Shown: positions 43,538-53,487, counted from the first letter of the stretch. The stretch is DNA of 64,000 nt from Tolumonas auensis DSM 9187 (GCF_000023065.1 NC_012691.1:2648501-2712500); one strand, 5' to 3'. Translations and numbers: made by a program. Notes: generated by a model from the sequence alone, not told the origin.

Positions 43538-46306
43538 ATGAGCCACAGTGCGAGTGTGCAGCCCACGACCGTTGCAAGCGTCCGTCAGGTGCGCTTGCGC
43601 TACGGCGACGTCATTGCCCTGGATGGCATCGACCTGGACATTCCCGCCGGGCGGATGGTCGGCCTGATCGGCCCCGACGGCGTGGGCAAATCCAGTCTGC
43701 TCTCATTGCTGGCGGGTGTGCGCATCATCCAGGAGGGCACGGTCGAGGTGCTGGGTGGCGACATGGCCAGCAAGGCCCATCGCAATAAAGTGTGCCCGCG
43801 CATCGCCTACATGCCGCAGGGACTGGGCAAAAACCTGTATCCGACGCTCTCGGTCGAGGAGAATCTGCAATTCTTCGCGCGCCTGTTCGGTCATGGCGCC
43901 GCAGAGCGCCGCCAGCGGATCGATGAGCTCACCCAGGCCACTGGCCTGTTCAAATTCCTGGAGCGCCCGGCAGGCAAGCTGTCCGGGGGCATGAAGCAAA
44001 AACTCGGCCTGTGCTGCGCGCTGATTCATGACCCGGATTTTCTGATTCTCGATGAGCCGACGACTGGCGTGGACCCGCTGGCGCGCGCGCAGTTCTGGGA
44101 TCTGATTGACCGTATCCGCGCCGATCGCCCCGGCATGAGCGTGATTGTGGCCACGGCCTACATGGATGAGGCCCAGCGCTTCGACTGGCTGGCCGCCATC
44201 GACGACGGCAAGGTCCTCGCCACCGGCACGCCGAAGGAATTGCTGGCAAGAACAGGCAGCCCGAACCTGGAAGAGGCATTCATCCGCCTGCTCCCGGAAG
44301 AGAAAAAGCGCGGACACCAAGCGGTAGTCATTCCCCCCTTGTCGGATGGCGGCGCGGACGATATCGCCATCGAGGCCGAGGGGCTGACCATGCGCTTTGG
44401 CGACTTCGTTGCCGTCGATAGCGTGTCCTTCCGTATCCGGCGCGGTGAAATCTTCGGCTTCCTCGGCTCCAATGGTTGCGGCAAGTCCACGACCATGAAG
44501 ATGCTCACCGGCCTGCTGCCGGCGAGCGAGGGCCGGGCCTGGCTGTTCGGCCACGAAGTCGATCCGCATGACCTGGACACCCGCCGCCGTGTCGGCTACA
44601 TGTCGCAGGCGTTCTCGCTCTACAGTGAACTCACGGTACGCCAGAATCTGGAGTTGCACGCCAAGCTGTTCAGTGTGTCCCCGAACGATATTCCGGGCCG
44701 CGTGGACGAGATGGTGGAGCGCTTTGGGCTGGCGGACGTCATCGACAGCCTGCCGGCCAGTCTGCCGCTGGGCATACGCCAGCGCCTGTCGCTGGCCGTT
44801 GCCATGGTGCACAAGCCCGAGCTGCTGATTCTGGACGAACCGACTTCGGGCGTCGACCCGGTGGCGCGCGATGCGTTCTGGCGACTGCTCATCGAGCTGT
44901 CGCGGCGTGACCGGGTGACGGTCTTCATTTCCACCCACTTCATGAACGAGGCAGAGCGCTGCGACCGCATGTCGATGATGCATGCGGGCAAGGTGCTCGA
45001 CAGCGACGTGCCCGCCAGACTGGTCGAGAAGCGCGGCGCCAAAACCCTTGAAGAGGCCTTCATCGGCTACCTCGTCGAAGCCGAGGGCGGCACGGCGGCG
45101 CCGGCCAGCCAGCCCGGGGCCGCCGATCACGAGGAGCAACCATCGGCGGCGCCCGCTGAACACGGCGGGCACGGCTCTGGCGGTTTCAGTCTGCAGCGAA
45201 TGTTCAGCTATCTGTGGCGCGAGACGCTGGAATTGCAGCGGGACCCGGTACGCGCCACGCTGGCGCTGGGCGGTTCGCTGCTGCTGATGTTCGTGATCGG
45301 CTTCGGCATCACCATGGACGTCGAGGACCTGAGCTATGCGGTACTCGATCGCGACCAGACCACGCTCAGCCAGAGCTACACGCTGAACCTGGCCGGCTCG
45401 CGCTACTTCACCGAGCACGCGCCGATCATAGACTACGACGATCTCGACCGGCGGATGCGTAGCGGCGAACTGTCGCTGGCCATTGAGATCCCCCCTGGCT
45501 TCAGCCGCGACGTGTTGCGGGGCCAGAACGTGCAGATCGGCGCCTGGCTCGACGGCGCCATGCCGCAACGCGCGGAAACCGTGCAGGGCTACGTTCAAGG
45601 CATGCACCAGCACTGGCTACTCGTACAGGCCAGCGAGCGTGGCGGCGCCAGCGCAGCCGGCAATGCCAGCGTCGAGACGCGCTTTCGCTACAACCCCGAT
45701 GTCAAGAGCCTGCCGGCCATGGTGCCGGCGGTGATTCCGCTGTTGCTGCTCATGCTGCCTGCGATGCTGACCGCGCTCGCGGTGGTGCGCGAGAAGGAGA
45801 CGGGCTCGATCACCAATCTCTACGTGACGCCGGTCACGCGCATCGAGTTCCTGCTTGGCAAGCAACTGCCCTATGTCGGTCTGGCCATGGTGAACTTCCT
45901 GCTGATGAGCCTGCTCGCGGTCACCGTCTTCGGTGTGCCGGTCACGGGCAGCTTCTTCACCCTGTCGCTGGCCGCGCTGATCTTCTCCTTCGCCGCGACA
46001 GGCATGGGGCTGCTGGCCTCGGCCGTCACGCGCAGCCAGATCGCCGCCATGTTCTTTGCCATGATCGGCACCATCATTCCGGCCACCCAGTTCGCCGGCC
46101 TGATCGATCCCGTGTCCTCGCTTGAAGGCTCCAGCAAGTTCATCGGCGAGATCTACCCCGCCACGCACATGATCTCCATCAGCCGTGGCGTGTTCAGCAA
46201 AGCGCTCGGCCTGGCCGATCTGGCGGGGCCGTTGTGGTCGATGCTGCTGTCGGTTCCGGTGATTCTCGGTGCGGCCGTTTTGCTACTCAAGAAGCAGGAG
46301 CGCTGA
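43538..46306 (+). CDS. ABC transporter fusion: two ATPase domains plus ABC-2 permease (RbbA/YhiH-like)
   Basis: A 922-residue three-part protein. ATPase 1 has Walker A GPDGVGKS (residues 45-52), signature [11 protein letters not shown] (about 147) and Walker [13 protein letters not shown]. ATPase 2 has GSNGCGKST (about 308-316) and [12 protein letters not shown], but its signature reads [11 protein letters not shown] instead of LSGGQ. A linker rich in Glu, Ala and His leads to an ABC-2 membrane domain (about 565-920) with six helices. The architecture and length match E. coli RbbA/YhiH. With the following permease it forms an exporter working with the adaptor and outer-membrane factor. Substrate unknown. 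Confidence 0.92.
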   Translation: MSHSASVQPTTVASVRQVRLRYGDVIALDGIDLDIPAGRMVGLIGPDGVGKSSLLSLLAGVRIIQEGTVEVLGGDMASKAHRNKVCPRIAYMPQGLGKNLYPTLSVEENLQFFARLFGHGAAERRQRIDELTQATGLFKFLERPAGKLSGGMKQKLGLCCALIHDPDFLILDEPTTGVDPLARAQFWDLIDRIRADRPGMSVIVATAYMDEAQRFDWLAAIDDGKVLATGTPKELLARTGSPNLEEAFIRLLPEEKKRGHQAVVIPPLSDGGADDIAIEAEGLTMRFGDFVAVDSVSFRIRRGEIFGFLGSNGCGKSTTMKMLTGLLPASEGRAWLFGHEVDPHDLDTRRRVGYMSQAFSLYSELTVRQNLELHAKLFSVSPNDIPGRVDEMVERFGLADVIDSLPASLPLGIRQRLSLAVAMVHKPELLILDEPTSGVDPVARDAFWRLLIELSRRDRVTVFISTHFMNEAERCDRMSMMHAGKVLDSDVPARLVEKRGAKTLEEAFIGYLVEAEGGTAAPASQPGAADHEEQPSAAPAEHGGHGSGGFSLQRMFSYLWRETLELQRDPVRATLALGGSLLLMFVIGFGITMDVEDLSYAVLDRDQTTLSQSYTLNLAGSRYFTEHAPIIDYDDLDRRMRSGELSLAIEIPPGFSRDVLRGQNVQIGAWLDGAMPQRAETVQGYVQGMHQHWLLVQASERGGASAAGNASVETRFRYNPDVKSLPAMVPAVIPLLLLMLPAMLTALAVVREKETGSITNLYVTPVTRIEFLLGKQLPYVGLAMVNFLLMSLLAVTVFGVPVTGSFFTLSLAALIFSFAATGMGLLASAVTRSQIAAMFFAMIGTIIPATQFAGLIDPVSSLEGSSKFIGEIYPATHMISISRGVFSKALGLADLAGPLWSMLLSVPVILGAAVLLLKKQER

Positions 46307-46307
46307 G

Positions 46308-47438
46308 ATGAGCGGAAGAAACGTTGCCAACATCTACGACCTCGGTGTCAAGGAGCTGTGGAGCCTTTGGCGTGATCCGATGATGCTCGTACTCATCGTC
46401 TATGTGTTCACCGCGTCGGTCTACACCTCGGCCACGTCCATGCCGGAGACGCTGCACAACGCGCCCATCGCCATCGTCGACGAGGATAATTCGGCGCTGT
46501 CCCAGCGGATTGCCTCGGCCTTCTACCCGCCGCAGTTCACGCCACCGGCCATGATCGACTATGGGGACGTGGACCCGGGCATGGATGCGGGGCTGTACAC
46601 CTTCGCCCTGGTCATTCCGCCCAACTTCCAGCGTGACGTGCTGGCGGGGCGATCGCCCGCCGCGCAGCTCAATGTCGACGCCACCCGCATGAGCCAGGCC
46701 TTCACCGGCAGTGGCTATATCCAGCAGATCTTCACCGGTGAAGTCAATGAGTTCGTCAAGCGTTACCGCGGCACCGACGCGCCACCCGTGGATCTGGCAT
46801 TGCGCGCCCGCTTCAACCCCGCGCTCGACAAGGCCTGGTTCGGCTCGGTGGTGCAGATCATCAACCACATCACGCTGTTGTCCATCATCCTGACCGGCGC
46901 GGCGCTGATCCGGGAGCGCGAGCACGGCACCATCGAGCACCTGCTGGTGATGCCGGTCACGCCCGCGCAGATCATGCTCTCCAAGGTCTGGTCGATGGCC
47001 CTGGTCGTGCTGATCGCCTCCTTCCTGTCCCTCAATCTCATGGTGCGCGGCGTCCTGGGCGTTCCCGTCGAGGGTTCCATTGCGCTGTTCTTCGCTGGCG
47101 CGGCGCTCAGTCTGTTCGCCACCACCTCGATGGGCATCTTCATCGCCACCCTGGCGCGCAACATGCCCCAATTCGGCATGTTGATGATGCTCACCATCAT
47201 GCCGCTGCAGATGCTTTCGGGTGGGTCTACCCCGCGCGAGAGCATGCCCGAGATCGTGCAGAACATCATGCTGATCGCACCCACCACCCATTTCGTGGAG
47301 CTGAGCCAGGCCATCCTCTACCGGGGCGCTGGCCTGGAGACGGTATGGCAGCCCTTCCTGGCGCTGGCCCTGATCGGCACGGTGCTGTTTTTCCTGTCGT
47401 TAGCACGCTTTCGCAAAACGATCGGCCAGATGGCCTGA
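46308..47438 (+). CDS. ABC-2 type permease (YhhJ-like)
   Basis: A 376-residue permease with a first helix near residue 20-40, a large periplasmic loop (DEDNSALSQRIASAFYPPQF and following), and five helices in the second half, including the family motif EREHGTIEHLLVMPVTPAQIMLSK. ATG 46308 follows the ABC-fusion stop by one base. It pairs with the permease domain of the fusion protein to complete the exporter. Confidence 0.92.
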   Translation: MSGRNVANIYDLGVKELWSLWRDPMMLVLIVYVFTASVYTSATSMPETLHNAPIAIVDEDNSALSQRIASAFYPPQFTPPAMIDYGDVDPGMDAGLYTFALVIPPNFQRDVLAGRSPAAQLNVDATRMSQAFTGSGYIQQIFTGEVNEFVKRYRGTDAPPVDLALRARFNPALDKAWFGSVVQIINHITLLSIILTGAALIREREHGTIEHLLVMPVTPAQIMLSKVWSMALVVLIASFLSLNLMVRGVLGVPVEGSIALFFAGAALSLFATTSMGIFIATLARNMPQFGMLMMLTIMPLQMLSGGSTPRESMPEIVQNIMLIAPTTHFVELSQAILYRGAGLETVWQPFLALALIGTVLFFLSLARFRKTIGQMA

Positions 47439-47485
47439 TCGTTTGACCGCCCGAGTGGGCACTCAACCCAGTAAGGAGTTTGACC

Positions 47486-47947
47486 ATGAGCAATGAAACC
47501 ATCCCTCTCAACCTGTTCAAGGCGAACCTGGAACTGCAGTTGCGCCTCCAGCGCCTGGTGCAGGAAAACGGCCAGCAATGGTTGGAGAACGCCACGCGCG
47601 CGGGCAAAGACGGCATTGCCGAGTCCGGCGCGGAAATCGAAAGCCTGCTCAAGGCCCAGAACTGGCAGGAACTGGCCACGCTGCCCGCACAAGCGTTCTG
47701 GCGCCAGTTTCAGCACCACGTGGGCGGCGCGCAGGCGCTGACACAAGTCGCGATCAAAAACCAGACAAGCTTCACCCAAGGCCTGCAAAAAGCCATTCAA
47801 GACTGGCAGAAATCGGTCACGCAGGCCGTAGGCCAGGGCGATGCGGTACTCCCGTTCCAGGATATGTTCAAACAGTGGGGGGCCGTGTGGGCCTCGGCCC
47901 AGGACAAGGAGGCACCGGGCAAGACCGGTGGCCGCGATGCCGGCTGA
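47486..47947 (+). CDS. Phasin (PHA granule-associated protein)
   Basis: A 153-residue helical protein of the phasin type, starting MSNETIPLNLFKANLELQLRLQRL, Gln-rich and amphipathic throughout without membrane helices. AGGAG lies seven bases upstream of ATG 47486. Phasins coat polyhydroxyalkanoate granules and control their number and size. The phaB gene overlaps its 3' end by 11 bases, supporting the PHA role. Confidence 0.82.
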   Translation: MSNETIPLNLFKANLELQLRLQRLVQENGQQWLENATRAGKDGIAESGAEIESLLKAQNWQELATLPAQAFWRQFQHHVGGAQALTQVAIKNQTSFTQGLQKAIQDWQKSVTQAVGQGDAVLPFQDMFKQWGAVWASAQDKEAPGKTGGRDAG

Positions 47948-48683
47948 ACAACGCACCGCCCTGGTCACGGGCGGCAACGGTGGCCTGGGCGCGGCCATCG
48001 CCCGAGCCTTGCACGATGCTGGGCATACCGTGCTCGTCATCCACTCGCCAGGCAATTCCAGCATCGGCGCGTGGTTGGAAGCCCAGGCGGGCGAAGGTTA
48101 CAGCTTCATCGCCTACGGCGCGGATGTGGCCGACCATGCCTCCTGCCAGGAGCTGGCCGGCCTCATTCAAGCAGACGGTCACCACATCGACATTCTGGTC
48201 AACAACGCGGGCATCACGCGTGATGCTACGTTCCGCAAGCTGAGCTACGCCGATTGGGATGCGGTCCTGCGCGTCAATCTCGACTCCGTTTTCAACGTCA
48301 CCCGGCCATTCATCGACGGCATGCTCGAAAAGGGCTGGGGCAGGATCGTCAACATCTCCTCCATCAACGGCTCCAAGGGGCAGTTCGGCCAGACCAATTA
48401 CTCCGCCGCAAAAGCCGGCATGCATGGCTTCACCAAAGCCCTTGCGCAGGAGGTGGCGCGCAAGGGTGTGACGGTCAACACCGTCTCGCCGGGGTATCTG
48501 GATACGAAGATGGTGACGAGCATGTCGGAGGAAGTGGTCAAGCAGGTGATTGCCGGTATTCCCGTGGGTCGTCTGGGACGGCCTGAGGAAATCGCCGCAC
48601 TGGTTGCATTCATCGCCAGCGAGTCTGCGGGGTTCATGACCGGCAGCAACGTGTCGATGAATGGTGGCCAGCACATGTACTGA
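47937..48683 (+). CDS. phaB: Acetoacetyl-CoA reductase PhaB (SDR family)
   Basis: 248 residues, the standard PhaB length. TGGNGGLGAAIA is the NADPH-binding glycine motif, NNAGITRDATFRKL is a PhaB/FabG hallmark, and NISSINGSKGQFGQTNYSAAKAG supplies catalytic Ser, Tyr and Lys. It reduces acetoacetyl-CoA to (R)-3-hydroxybutyryl-CoA, the PHA synthase substrate. No beta-ketothiolase (phaA) is in the window, so the precursor must come from elsewhere. The longer open frame upstream is a shadow of the phasin gene. Confidence 0.93.
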   Translation: MPAEQRTALVTGGNGGLGAAIARALHDAGHTVLVIHSPGNSSIGAWLEAQAGEGYSFIAYGADVADHASCQELAGLIQADGHHIDILVNNAGITRDATFRKLSYADWDAVLRVNLDSVFNVTRPFIDGMLEKGWGRIVNISSINGSKGQFGQTNYSAAKAGMHGFTKALAQEVARKGVTVNTVSPGYLDTKMVTSMSEEVVKQVIAGIPVGRLGRPEEIAALVAFIASESAGFMTGSNVSMNGGQHMY

Positions 48684-48687
48684 GTGA

Positions 48688-48737
48688 GGAAGGGCCGGCA
48701 AGACGATGTGCCTGCGGCCCCTTTCCATTCAATTTTT
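48688..48737 (+). terminator. Probable terminator or attenuator after phaB
   Basis: GGAAGGGCCG (48688-48697) pairs, with small bulges, with CGGCCCCTTTCC (48715-48726), followed after six bases by five T (48733-48737). It lies immediately after the phaB stop and before the DUF3141 gene. The T run is short and displaced, so only partial termination is expected. Confidence 0.5.
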
Positions 48738-48768
48738 CAGTTTCATCATAGAGGGAGTGCCCATCGCC

Positions 48769-51273
48769 ATGAATCGAGACACCACGACATCACCAACGGC
48801 CGATTGGGGGCAGTTGCTGTGGGACCCGTTGCGACTATCGGCGATGGCAAGCGAGTATGCAGTGGATGCCTGGCAGCGGTCCATTCTGTATGCCGACGTT
48901 CGCCGCCAACGCGGCAACCAGTACCAGGAGCATTTGCAGGAGCAGACGCCGAACGTACTCGACTTCGCCTCTGAGGTCATCATGTCCGGGCTGGACCTTC
49001 CGCAGCCGGTCAACTATGGCCTCGTACGTATCCTGCCGCCAGCCGACACGCCGAGCGATCCCCACAAGCGACCGTTCGTGGTGGTCGATCCACGCGCGGG
49101 CCACGGCCCAGGCATCGGCGGCTTCAAACCCGATAGCGAGGTCGGCGCGGCCCTCAAGGCTGGCCATCCCTGCTACTTCGTAGGCTTTCTGCCCGATCCC
49201 GTTCCCGGCCAGACCGTCGAAGACGTCATGCGCGCCGAAGCGGCCTTCGTGCGCAAGGTCGGCGAGCTGCACCCCGACAGCCGCGGCAAGCCTGCGGTCA
49301 TCGGCAATTGCCAGGCAGGCTGGCAGATCCTGATGGCAGCCGCCGTCTGGCCCGAACTGTTCGGACCGATCATCGTGGCCGGTGCGCCGCTGTCGTACTG
49401 GGCGGGCGACATGCCGATGCGCTACGCGGGCGGTCTGACCGGCGGTAGCTGGTTGACGGCATTGACCAGCGATCTGGGCGCCGGCCGCTTCGACGGCGCC
49501 TGGCTGGTACAGAACTTCGAGAACCTGGACCCGGCCAATACGCTGTGGAGCAAACAGTACAACTTGTACGCCAAGGTCGACACGGAGGGCCCCCGCCACC
49601 TGCAGTTCGAGAAGTATTGGGGCGGCCACGTCTTCCTGAATGACGTGGAAATGCAGTACATCGTCGATAACCTGTTCATCGGCAACAAACTGAGTACGGC
49701 GCAGCTGGTGACGTCTGATGGCGTGCGCATCGACCTGCGCAATATTCGCTCGCCGATCGTGGTGTTCTGCTCCTATGGGGACAACATCACGCCACCGCCC
49801 CAGGCCCTGGGCTGGATCACCGATCTGTACCGCAACGATCTGGACGTGATGGGGCATGACCAGACCATCGTCTACGCCACCCATGACAGCATCGGGCATC
49901 TGGGTATCTTCGTCTCCGGCAGCGTCGGGCGTAAAGAGCACCAAGAGTTCGCCGCCAACATCGACGCCATCGACGTGCTGCCGGCCGGTATCCACCGCAT
50001 GCTGGTCGATGAAAATCCAGACGGGTCGCAGGAAGGCGAGCCGACCGGGAACGCCTACCTGACTCGGATCCAGCGCAGCAACATCGATGAAGTCCGTGAG
50101 ATCGTCCGTCCCGACCCTGAGAACGATCGCCGGTTCGCCGCCGTTGCGCGGATCTCCGAGGTCAACCTGGCTTGCTACCGCAGCTTCGTGCAGCCATGGA
50201 TGCGTGCCCTGGTCACGGACCAGGGTGCGAAGTGGCTGGAGCCGCTGCATCCGCTGCGCATGGGCTATGAATTGTGGTCTGACAGGCATCCGCTCGCCGC
50301 CGCAGTACATGAGGCTGCGCAACACGTGCGCGACCATCGTCAGCCCGTCTCCGAGGCCAACCCTTTCCTGCAACTGCAGGCGCAGTTTTCCACCGCCGTC
50401 GAACAGATGCTGGATCAATTCCGTGATTGCCGCGACCAGATCTACGCACAGGCGTTTGACACGCTGTACAGCCTGCCGCTGGTGCAGGCCATGACTGGAC
50501 AGAGCCTGCACGACGATGCACCGCCGCGACCCCATCCCAGCGAGACGCCCGAGCATCGCCAGTATCTGGCGCAAGAGTTGACACGGCTCGAAGCGGATAT
50601 TCACAGCGGCGGGCTCGCCGAAGCCGTCATACGGGCACTGTTCTTCGTGCTTGCGGCGCGTGGCGAGGCCGACGGGCGGCACTTCCGGCACGCAGAGCAA
50701 CTGGTGCGTCCCCGCCTGGGCAGCGACTTCGACATGCAGGTCTTTCGCCACCTCGTTCGTCGGCAGGCTTTGCTCATGAGGCTCGACGAGGACGCCACGG
50801 TGTCCGCCATCCCCGGATTGCTCAACGGCATAGCGCCTGATGACATCCGCCAGGTGGCGGGAATGATCGTGCAAGTGATTGGCAGCGGCGGTGTGCTGTC
50901 CGCACAAGAACAAACCAGGCTGGAACAGGTTTCTACCTTGTTCGAGCAGGCCGAGCGCCAAGCGCAGGCGGCTTCGGCGCCCGCCGTGATAAGTCCCGCC
51001 ACTGATACCTCCGCTACGGTCGTGGACGCGAAGTCGACAACCGCCATGCCACGCTCTGCCAGTGGCACATCCGCTGCGGTCGAGGATGCGAATGCGGCGC
51101 CAGCCATGCCGAGCTCCGCCAGTGACACCTCCGCTCCGGCCATAAACACGACCTCCAAGACATCCTCTCCAAAGCCTAAGGCGCCTCAGAAGAAAACTGC
51201 TACGCAGAAAACTGTGTCCAAGACGCCAGCCGCCCCGCGGACAAGTCAAACACGGCGAGGGAAAGGCAAATGA
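48769..51273 (+). CDS. DUF3141 protein (PHA-synthase-like alpha/beta hydrolase) with repetitive Lys-rich tail
   Basis: An 834-residue protein. The N-terminal 390 residues have an alpha/beta-hydrolase fold related to PhaC: VVVDPRAGHGPGIGGFKPDSE, then GNCQAGWQ with Cys at the nucleophile position, FCSYGDNITPPPQALGW with the Asp, and HDSIGHLGIF with the His. A helical middle follows. The last 95 residues contain three 20-residue repeats encoded by three 60-bp units (51001-51180) and then a Lys/Ala/Pro/Thr tail like the histone-like tails of some granule-bound proteins. The family accompanies PHA genes in many proteobacteria; the reaction is unknown. ATG 48769 has GAGGGAG upstream. Confidence 0.85.
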   Translation: MNRDTTTSPTADWGQLLWDPLRLSAMASEYAVDAWQRSILYADVRRQRGNQYQEHLQEQTPNVLDFASEVIMSGLDLPQPVNYGLVRILPPADTPSDPHKRPFVVVDPRAGHGPGIGGFKPDSEVGAALKAGHPCYFVGFLPDPVPGQTVEDVMRAEAAFVRKVGELHPDSRGKPAVIGNCQAGWQILMAAAVWPELFGPIIVAGAPLSYWAGDMPMRYAGGLTGGSWLTALTSDLGAGRFDGAWLVQNFENLDPANTLWSKQYNLYAKVDTEGPRHLQFEKYWGGHVFLNDVEMQYIVDNLFIGNKLSTAQLVTSDGVRIDLRNIRSPIVVFCSYGDNITPPPQALGWITDLYRNDLDVMGHDQTIVYATHDSIGHLGIFVSGSVGRKEHQEFAANIDAIDVLPAGIHRMLVDENPDGSQEGEPTGNAYLTRIQRSNIDEVREIVRPDPENDRRFAAVARISEVNLACYRSFVQPWMRALVTDQGAKWLEPLHPLRMGYELWSDRHPLAAAVHEAAQHVRDHRQPVSEANPFLQLQAQFSTAVEQMLDQFRDCRDQIYAQAFDTLYSLPLVQAMTGQSLHDDAPPRPHPSETPEHRQYLAQELTRLEADIHSGGLAEAVIRALFFVLAARGEADGRHFRHAEQLVRPRLGSDFDMQVFRHLVRRQALLMRLDEDATVSAIPGLLNGIAPDDIRQVAGMIVQVIGSGGVLSAQEQTRLEQVSTLFEQAERQAQAASAPAVISPATDTSATVVDAKSTTAMPRSASGTSAAVEDANAAPAMPSSASDTSAPAINTTSKTSSPKPKAPQKKTATQKTVSKTPAAPRTSQTRRGKGK
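51001..51180 (+). repeat. Three imperfect 60-bp tandem units in the DUF3141 gene
   Basis: Units at 51001-51060, 51061-51120 and 51121-51180 align without gaps. Shared blocks include a CCTCCGCT/CATCCGCT-like start and ATGCC-N3-CTC-GCCAGTG ends. They encode 20-residue Ser/Thr/Ala-rich repeats. Similarity falls in the third unit, so the array looks old or under coding constraint. Confidence 0.75.
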
Positions 51274-52691
51274 CGACGTCCTCCGCACCGGTCGATGGCG
51301 CCGCCGACGCATTGCAGGTTCTGCGCAACCGCACCTTCGACGAGATCGCCATCGGCGACAGCGCCAGCCTCGAACGCGCGTTTTCGCCGCAAGACATCCA
51401 CATGTTCGCGCTGCAATCGGGCGATGTGGATCCGGAATCTTCGGTGTCTTCGCCCTCGCGGGACACCACGGAGGCCATTTGTGCAAACGTCCTGATCTCG
51501 GCTGTGCTGGGAACACGCCTGCCGGGGCCTGGAACCCAATATGTCAGCCAGAACCTGCGCTTGCTCGGAGCCGTTCGGCCCGGCGACAGGCTGACCGTGC
51601 AGATGCAGGTGAGCAGCAAAGACACGGCCACCCATCACGTCACGCTGGACTGCACCTGCACCAGCCAGGAGGGGGTGGCGGTTTTCCAGGGCCAGGTAGA
51701 GGTCGTAGCGCCCACTGAGCGCATTGAAAGAACGCGCACGGCGTTGCCGGAAATCCATCCGGATGCGCAGGGCCGCACAGGCCTGCAGCACCTGCTGGCG
51801 CATGTCGCGCACTTGCAACCGATTCGGGTAGCCGTCGCCCACCCCTGCGATGTCCCCAGCCTGTCCGCTGCGCTCGAAGCGCGCCACGCGGGGTTGATCG
51901 AGCCGGTGCTGGTCGGGCCACGAGGGCGGCTCGAAGCAGTCGCCACCGAGGCCGGGCTGGATCTGGCCGACGTCGCCATTGTGGACGTCCCGCACAGCCA
52001 CGCCGCTGCGCAGCAAGCCGTCGCCTTGGCAGCCGCAGGTGAAGTCGAAGCCCTGATGAAAGGGAGCCTGCACACCGACGAACTGATGTCCGCGCTGGTT
52101 TCGGCAGCAGCGGGGTTGCGCACCAAGCGCCGGGTCAGCCATTGCTTCCTGTTGCAGACACCGGCCTATCCGCGCCCGTTCATCGTCACCGATGCAGCGA
52201 TCAATATCGCCCCGACTCTGGAACAGAAGGCAGACATCATCCGCAACGCCATCGAGCTGGCGCAGGTGATCGGCGTGCGCGAACCCAAGGTCGCAATCCT
52301 GGCCGCAGTCGAGACGGTCAGCCCGACGATGACGGCCACGCTCGACGCGGCGGCGCTGTGCAAGATGGCCGATCGCGGCCAGATCACTGGCGGCCTGCTC
52401 GACGGGCCGTTGGCCTTCGACAACGCGATCTCCATCGCCGCTGCGCGCACCAAGGGGATCGTCTCCGAGGTCGCCGGGCAGGCCGACATCCTTGTCGTGC
52501 CTGACCTGGAGAGCGGCAACATGCTTGCCAAGCAGTTGATATTCCTGGGCGGCGCAGCCAGCGCCGGAATCGTCCTCGGAGCGAAAGTGCCGGTCATTCT
52601 GACCAGCCGCGCCGACTCGCGCGATACACGCATCGCCTCATGCGCGATTGCACTGATGCTGGCGCACCACTATCGGCTGTCACCCCCGTGA
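51270..52691 (+). CDS. MaoC-like / phosphate acetyltransferase fusion
   Basis: A 473-residue fusion. Residues 20-150 are a MaoC (hot-dog) domain. The dehydratase motif reads G51-D52-V-D54-P-E-S57 where active (R)-hydratases have GDxNPxH, so the catalytic His is missing. Residues 170-465 are a phosphate acetyl/butyryltransferase with KGSLHTDELM, GGLLDGPLAFDNAIS and PDLESGNMLAKQLIFLGGA. It should interconvert acetyl-phosphate and acetyl-CoA. It lies upstream of acetate kinase and starts in the ATGA overlap with DUF3141. The C-terminal activity is likely intact; the hydratase half is probably structural or regulatory. Confidence 0.9.
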   Translation: MTTSSAPVDGAADALQVLRNRTFDEIAIGDSASLERAFSPQDIHMFALQSGDVDPESSVSSPSRDTTEAICANVLISAVLGTRLPGPGTQYVSQNLRLLGAVRPGDRLTVQMQVSSKDTATHHVTLDCTCTSQEGVAVFQGQVEVVAPTERIERTRTALPEIHPDAQGRTGLQHLLAHVAHLQPIRVAVAHPCDVPSLSAALEARHAGLIEPVLVGPRGRLEAVATEAGLDLADVAIVDVPHSHAAAQQAVALAAAGEVEALMKGSLHTDELMSALVSAAAGLRTKRRVSHCFLLQTPAYPRPFIVTDAAINIAPTLEQKADIIRNAIELAQVIGVREPKVAILAAVETVSPTMTATLDAAALCKMADRGQITGGLLDGPLAFDNAISIAAARTKGIVSEVAGQADILVVPDLESGNMLAKQLIFLGGAASAGIVLGAKVPVILTSRADSRDTRIASCAIALMLAHHYRLSPP

Positions 52692-52734
52692 ATCGACTTA
52701 TCAGCAACGTATCCACCCCATTGGAGGAAACACT

Positions 52735-53487
52735 ATGAAGTACTCATTTTCTGGCCGCGTAGCCCTGGTCACCGGTGCAGGATCCGGCATTGGCGAGGCC
52801 ATCGCGCGACTTCTTGCGAGCAACGGCTTGAGTGTCGTCGTCTCGGATGTCAGCGCCGACAATGCGCAGCGCGTCGCCAAGCTCATCAGCGCCGATGGCG
52901 GCCAAGCCGTGGCCAATGTGGCCGACGTGGCACGCATCAATGACGTTGAGGCTGCTGTGGCCTGCGCAGTCGATATGTTCGGCGGCCTTCATTTTGCGGT
53001 CAACAACGCCGGTATCAGTGGCGACCAGAGCCCAGTGGGGGAACTGGATCCTGCCGCCTGGAGCCGGGTAATCGATATCAACCTGAACGGAGTGTTCTAT
53101 GGCCTGCGCCATCAGATTCCCGCCATCCTGCGTTCGGGTGGCGGCGCCATCGTCAACGTCTCTTCGATCCTGGGGGTGGTCGGCGATGCAGGAAACCCAG
53201 CGTACGTCGCAGCCAAGCACGCTGTTACCGGGCTGACCCGCTCGGCAGCGCTGGCCTATGCGGCCAAGGGAGTCCGGATCAACTCGATCCATCCCGGTTA
53301 CGTGCGGACGCCCATCCTGGATTTCCTCGACGAATCGGCCCTTCAGGAGGCTGTTGGCCTGCATCCGATCGGCCGTCTGGGCACCCCGGACGAAATCGCC
53401 CATGCCGTGACGTTTTTGCTATCGGAAGGAAGCAGCTTCTTTGCGGGCACCCAGCTCATCGCCGACGGCGGCTATACGGCACGCTGA
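52735..53487 (+). CDS. Short-chain dehydrogenase/reductase
   Basis: A 250-residue classical SDR with TGAGSGIGEAIA (cofactor motif), NNAGISGDQSPVGEL, and NVSSILG...YVAAKHAV (Ser, Tyr, Lys). An Asp after the second beta strand (VVVSDVSADN) suggests NAD rather than NADP preference. GGAGG lies upstream of the ATG. It sits between PTA and acetate kinase. The substrate is unknown; a hydroxyacyl-CoA or sugar/alcohol is possible, and it may act with PhaB in the same branch. Confidence 0.88.
   Translation: MKYSFSGRVALVTGAGSGIGEAIARLLASNGLSVVVSDVSADNAQRVAKLISADGGQAVANVADVARINDVEAAVACAVDMFGGLHFAVNNAGISGDQSPVGELDPAAWSRVIDINLNGVFYGLRHQIPAILRSGGGAIVNVSSILGVVGDAGNPAYVAAKHAVTGLTRSAALAYAAKGVRINSIHPGYVRTPILDFLDESALQEAVGLHPIGRLGTPDEIAHAVTFLLSEGSSFFAGTQLIADGGYTAR

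Noticed and set aside
43703-45613. 636-codon minus-strand frame opposite the ABC fusion
   Set aside because: Composition (His/Arg/Gln-rich, no domains) is typical of an antisense shadow of a high-GC gene.
51001-51180. CRISPR-like or mobile repeat
   Set aside because: The three 60-bp units are contiguous, in frame and without spacers, so they are intragenic coding repeats.
48835-51516. 893-codon minus-strand frame opposite DUF3141 and PTA
   Set aside because: It spans two well-supported plus-strand genes and has no domain; antisense shadow.
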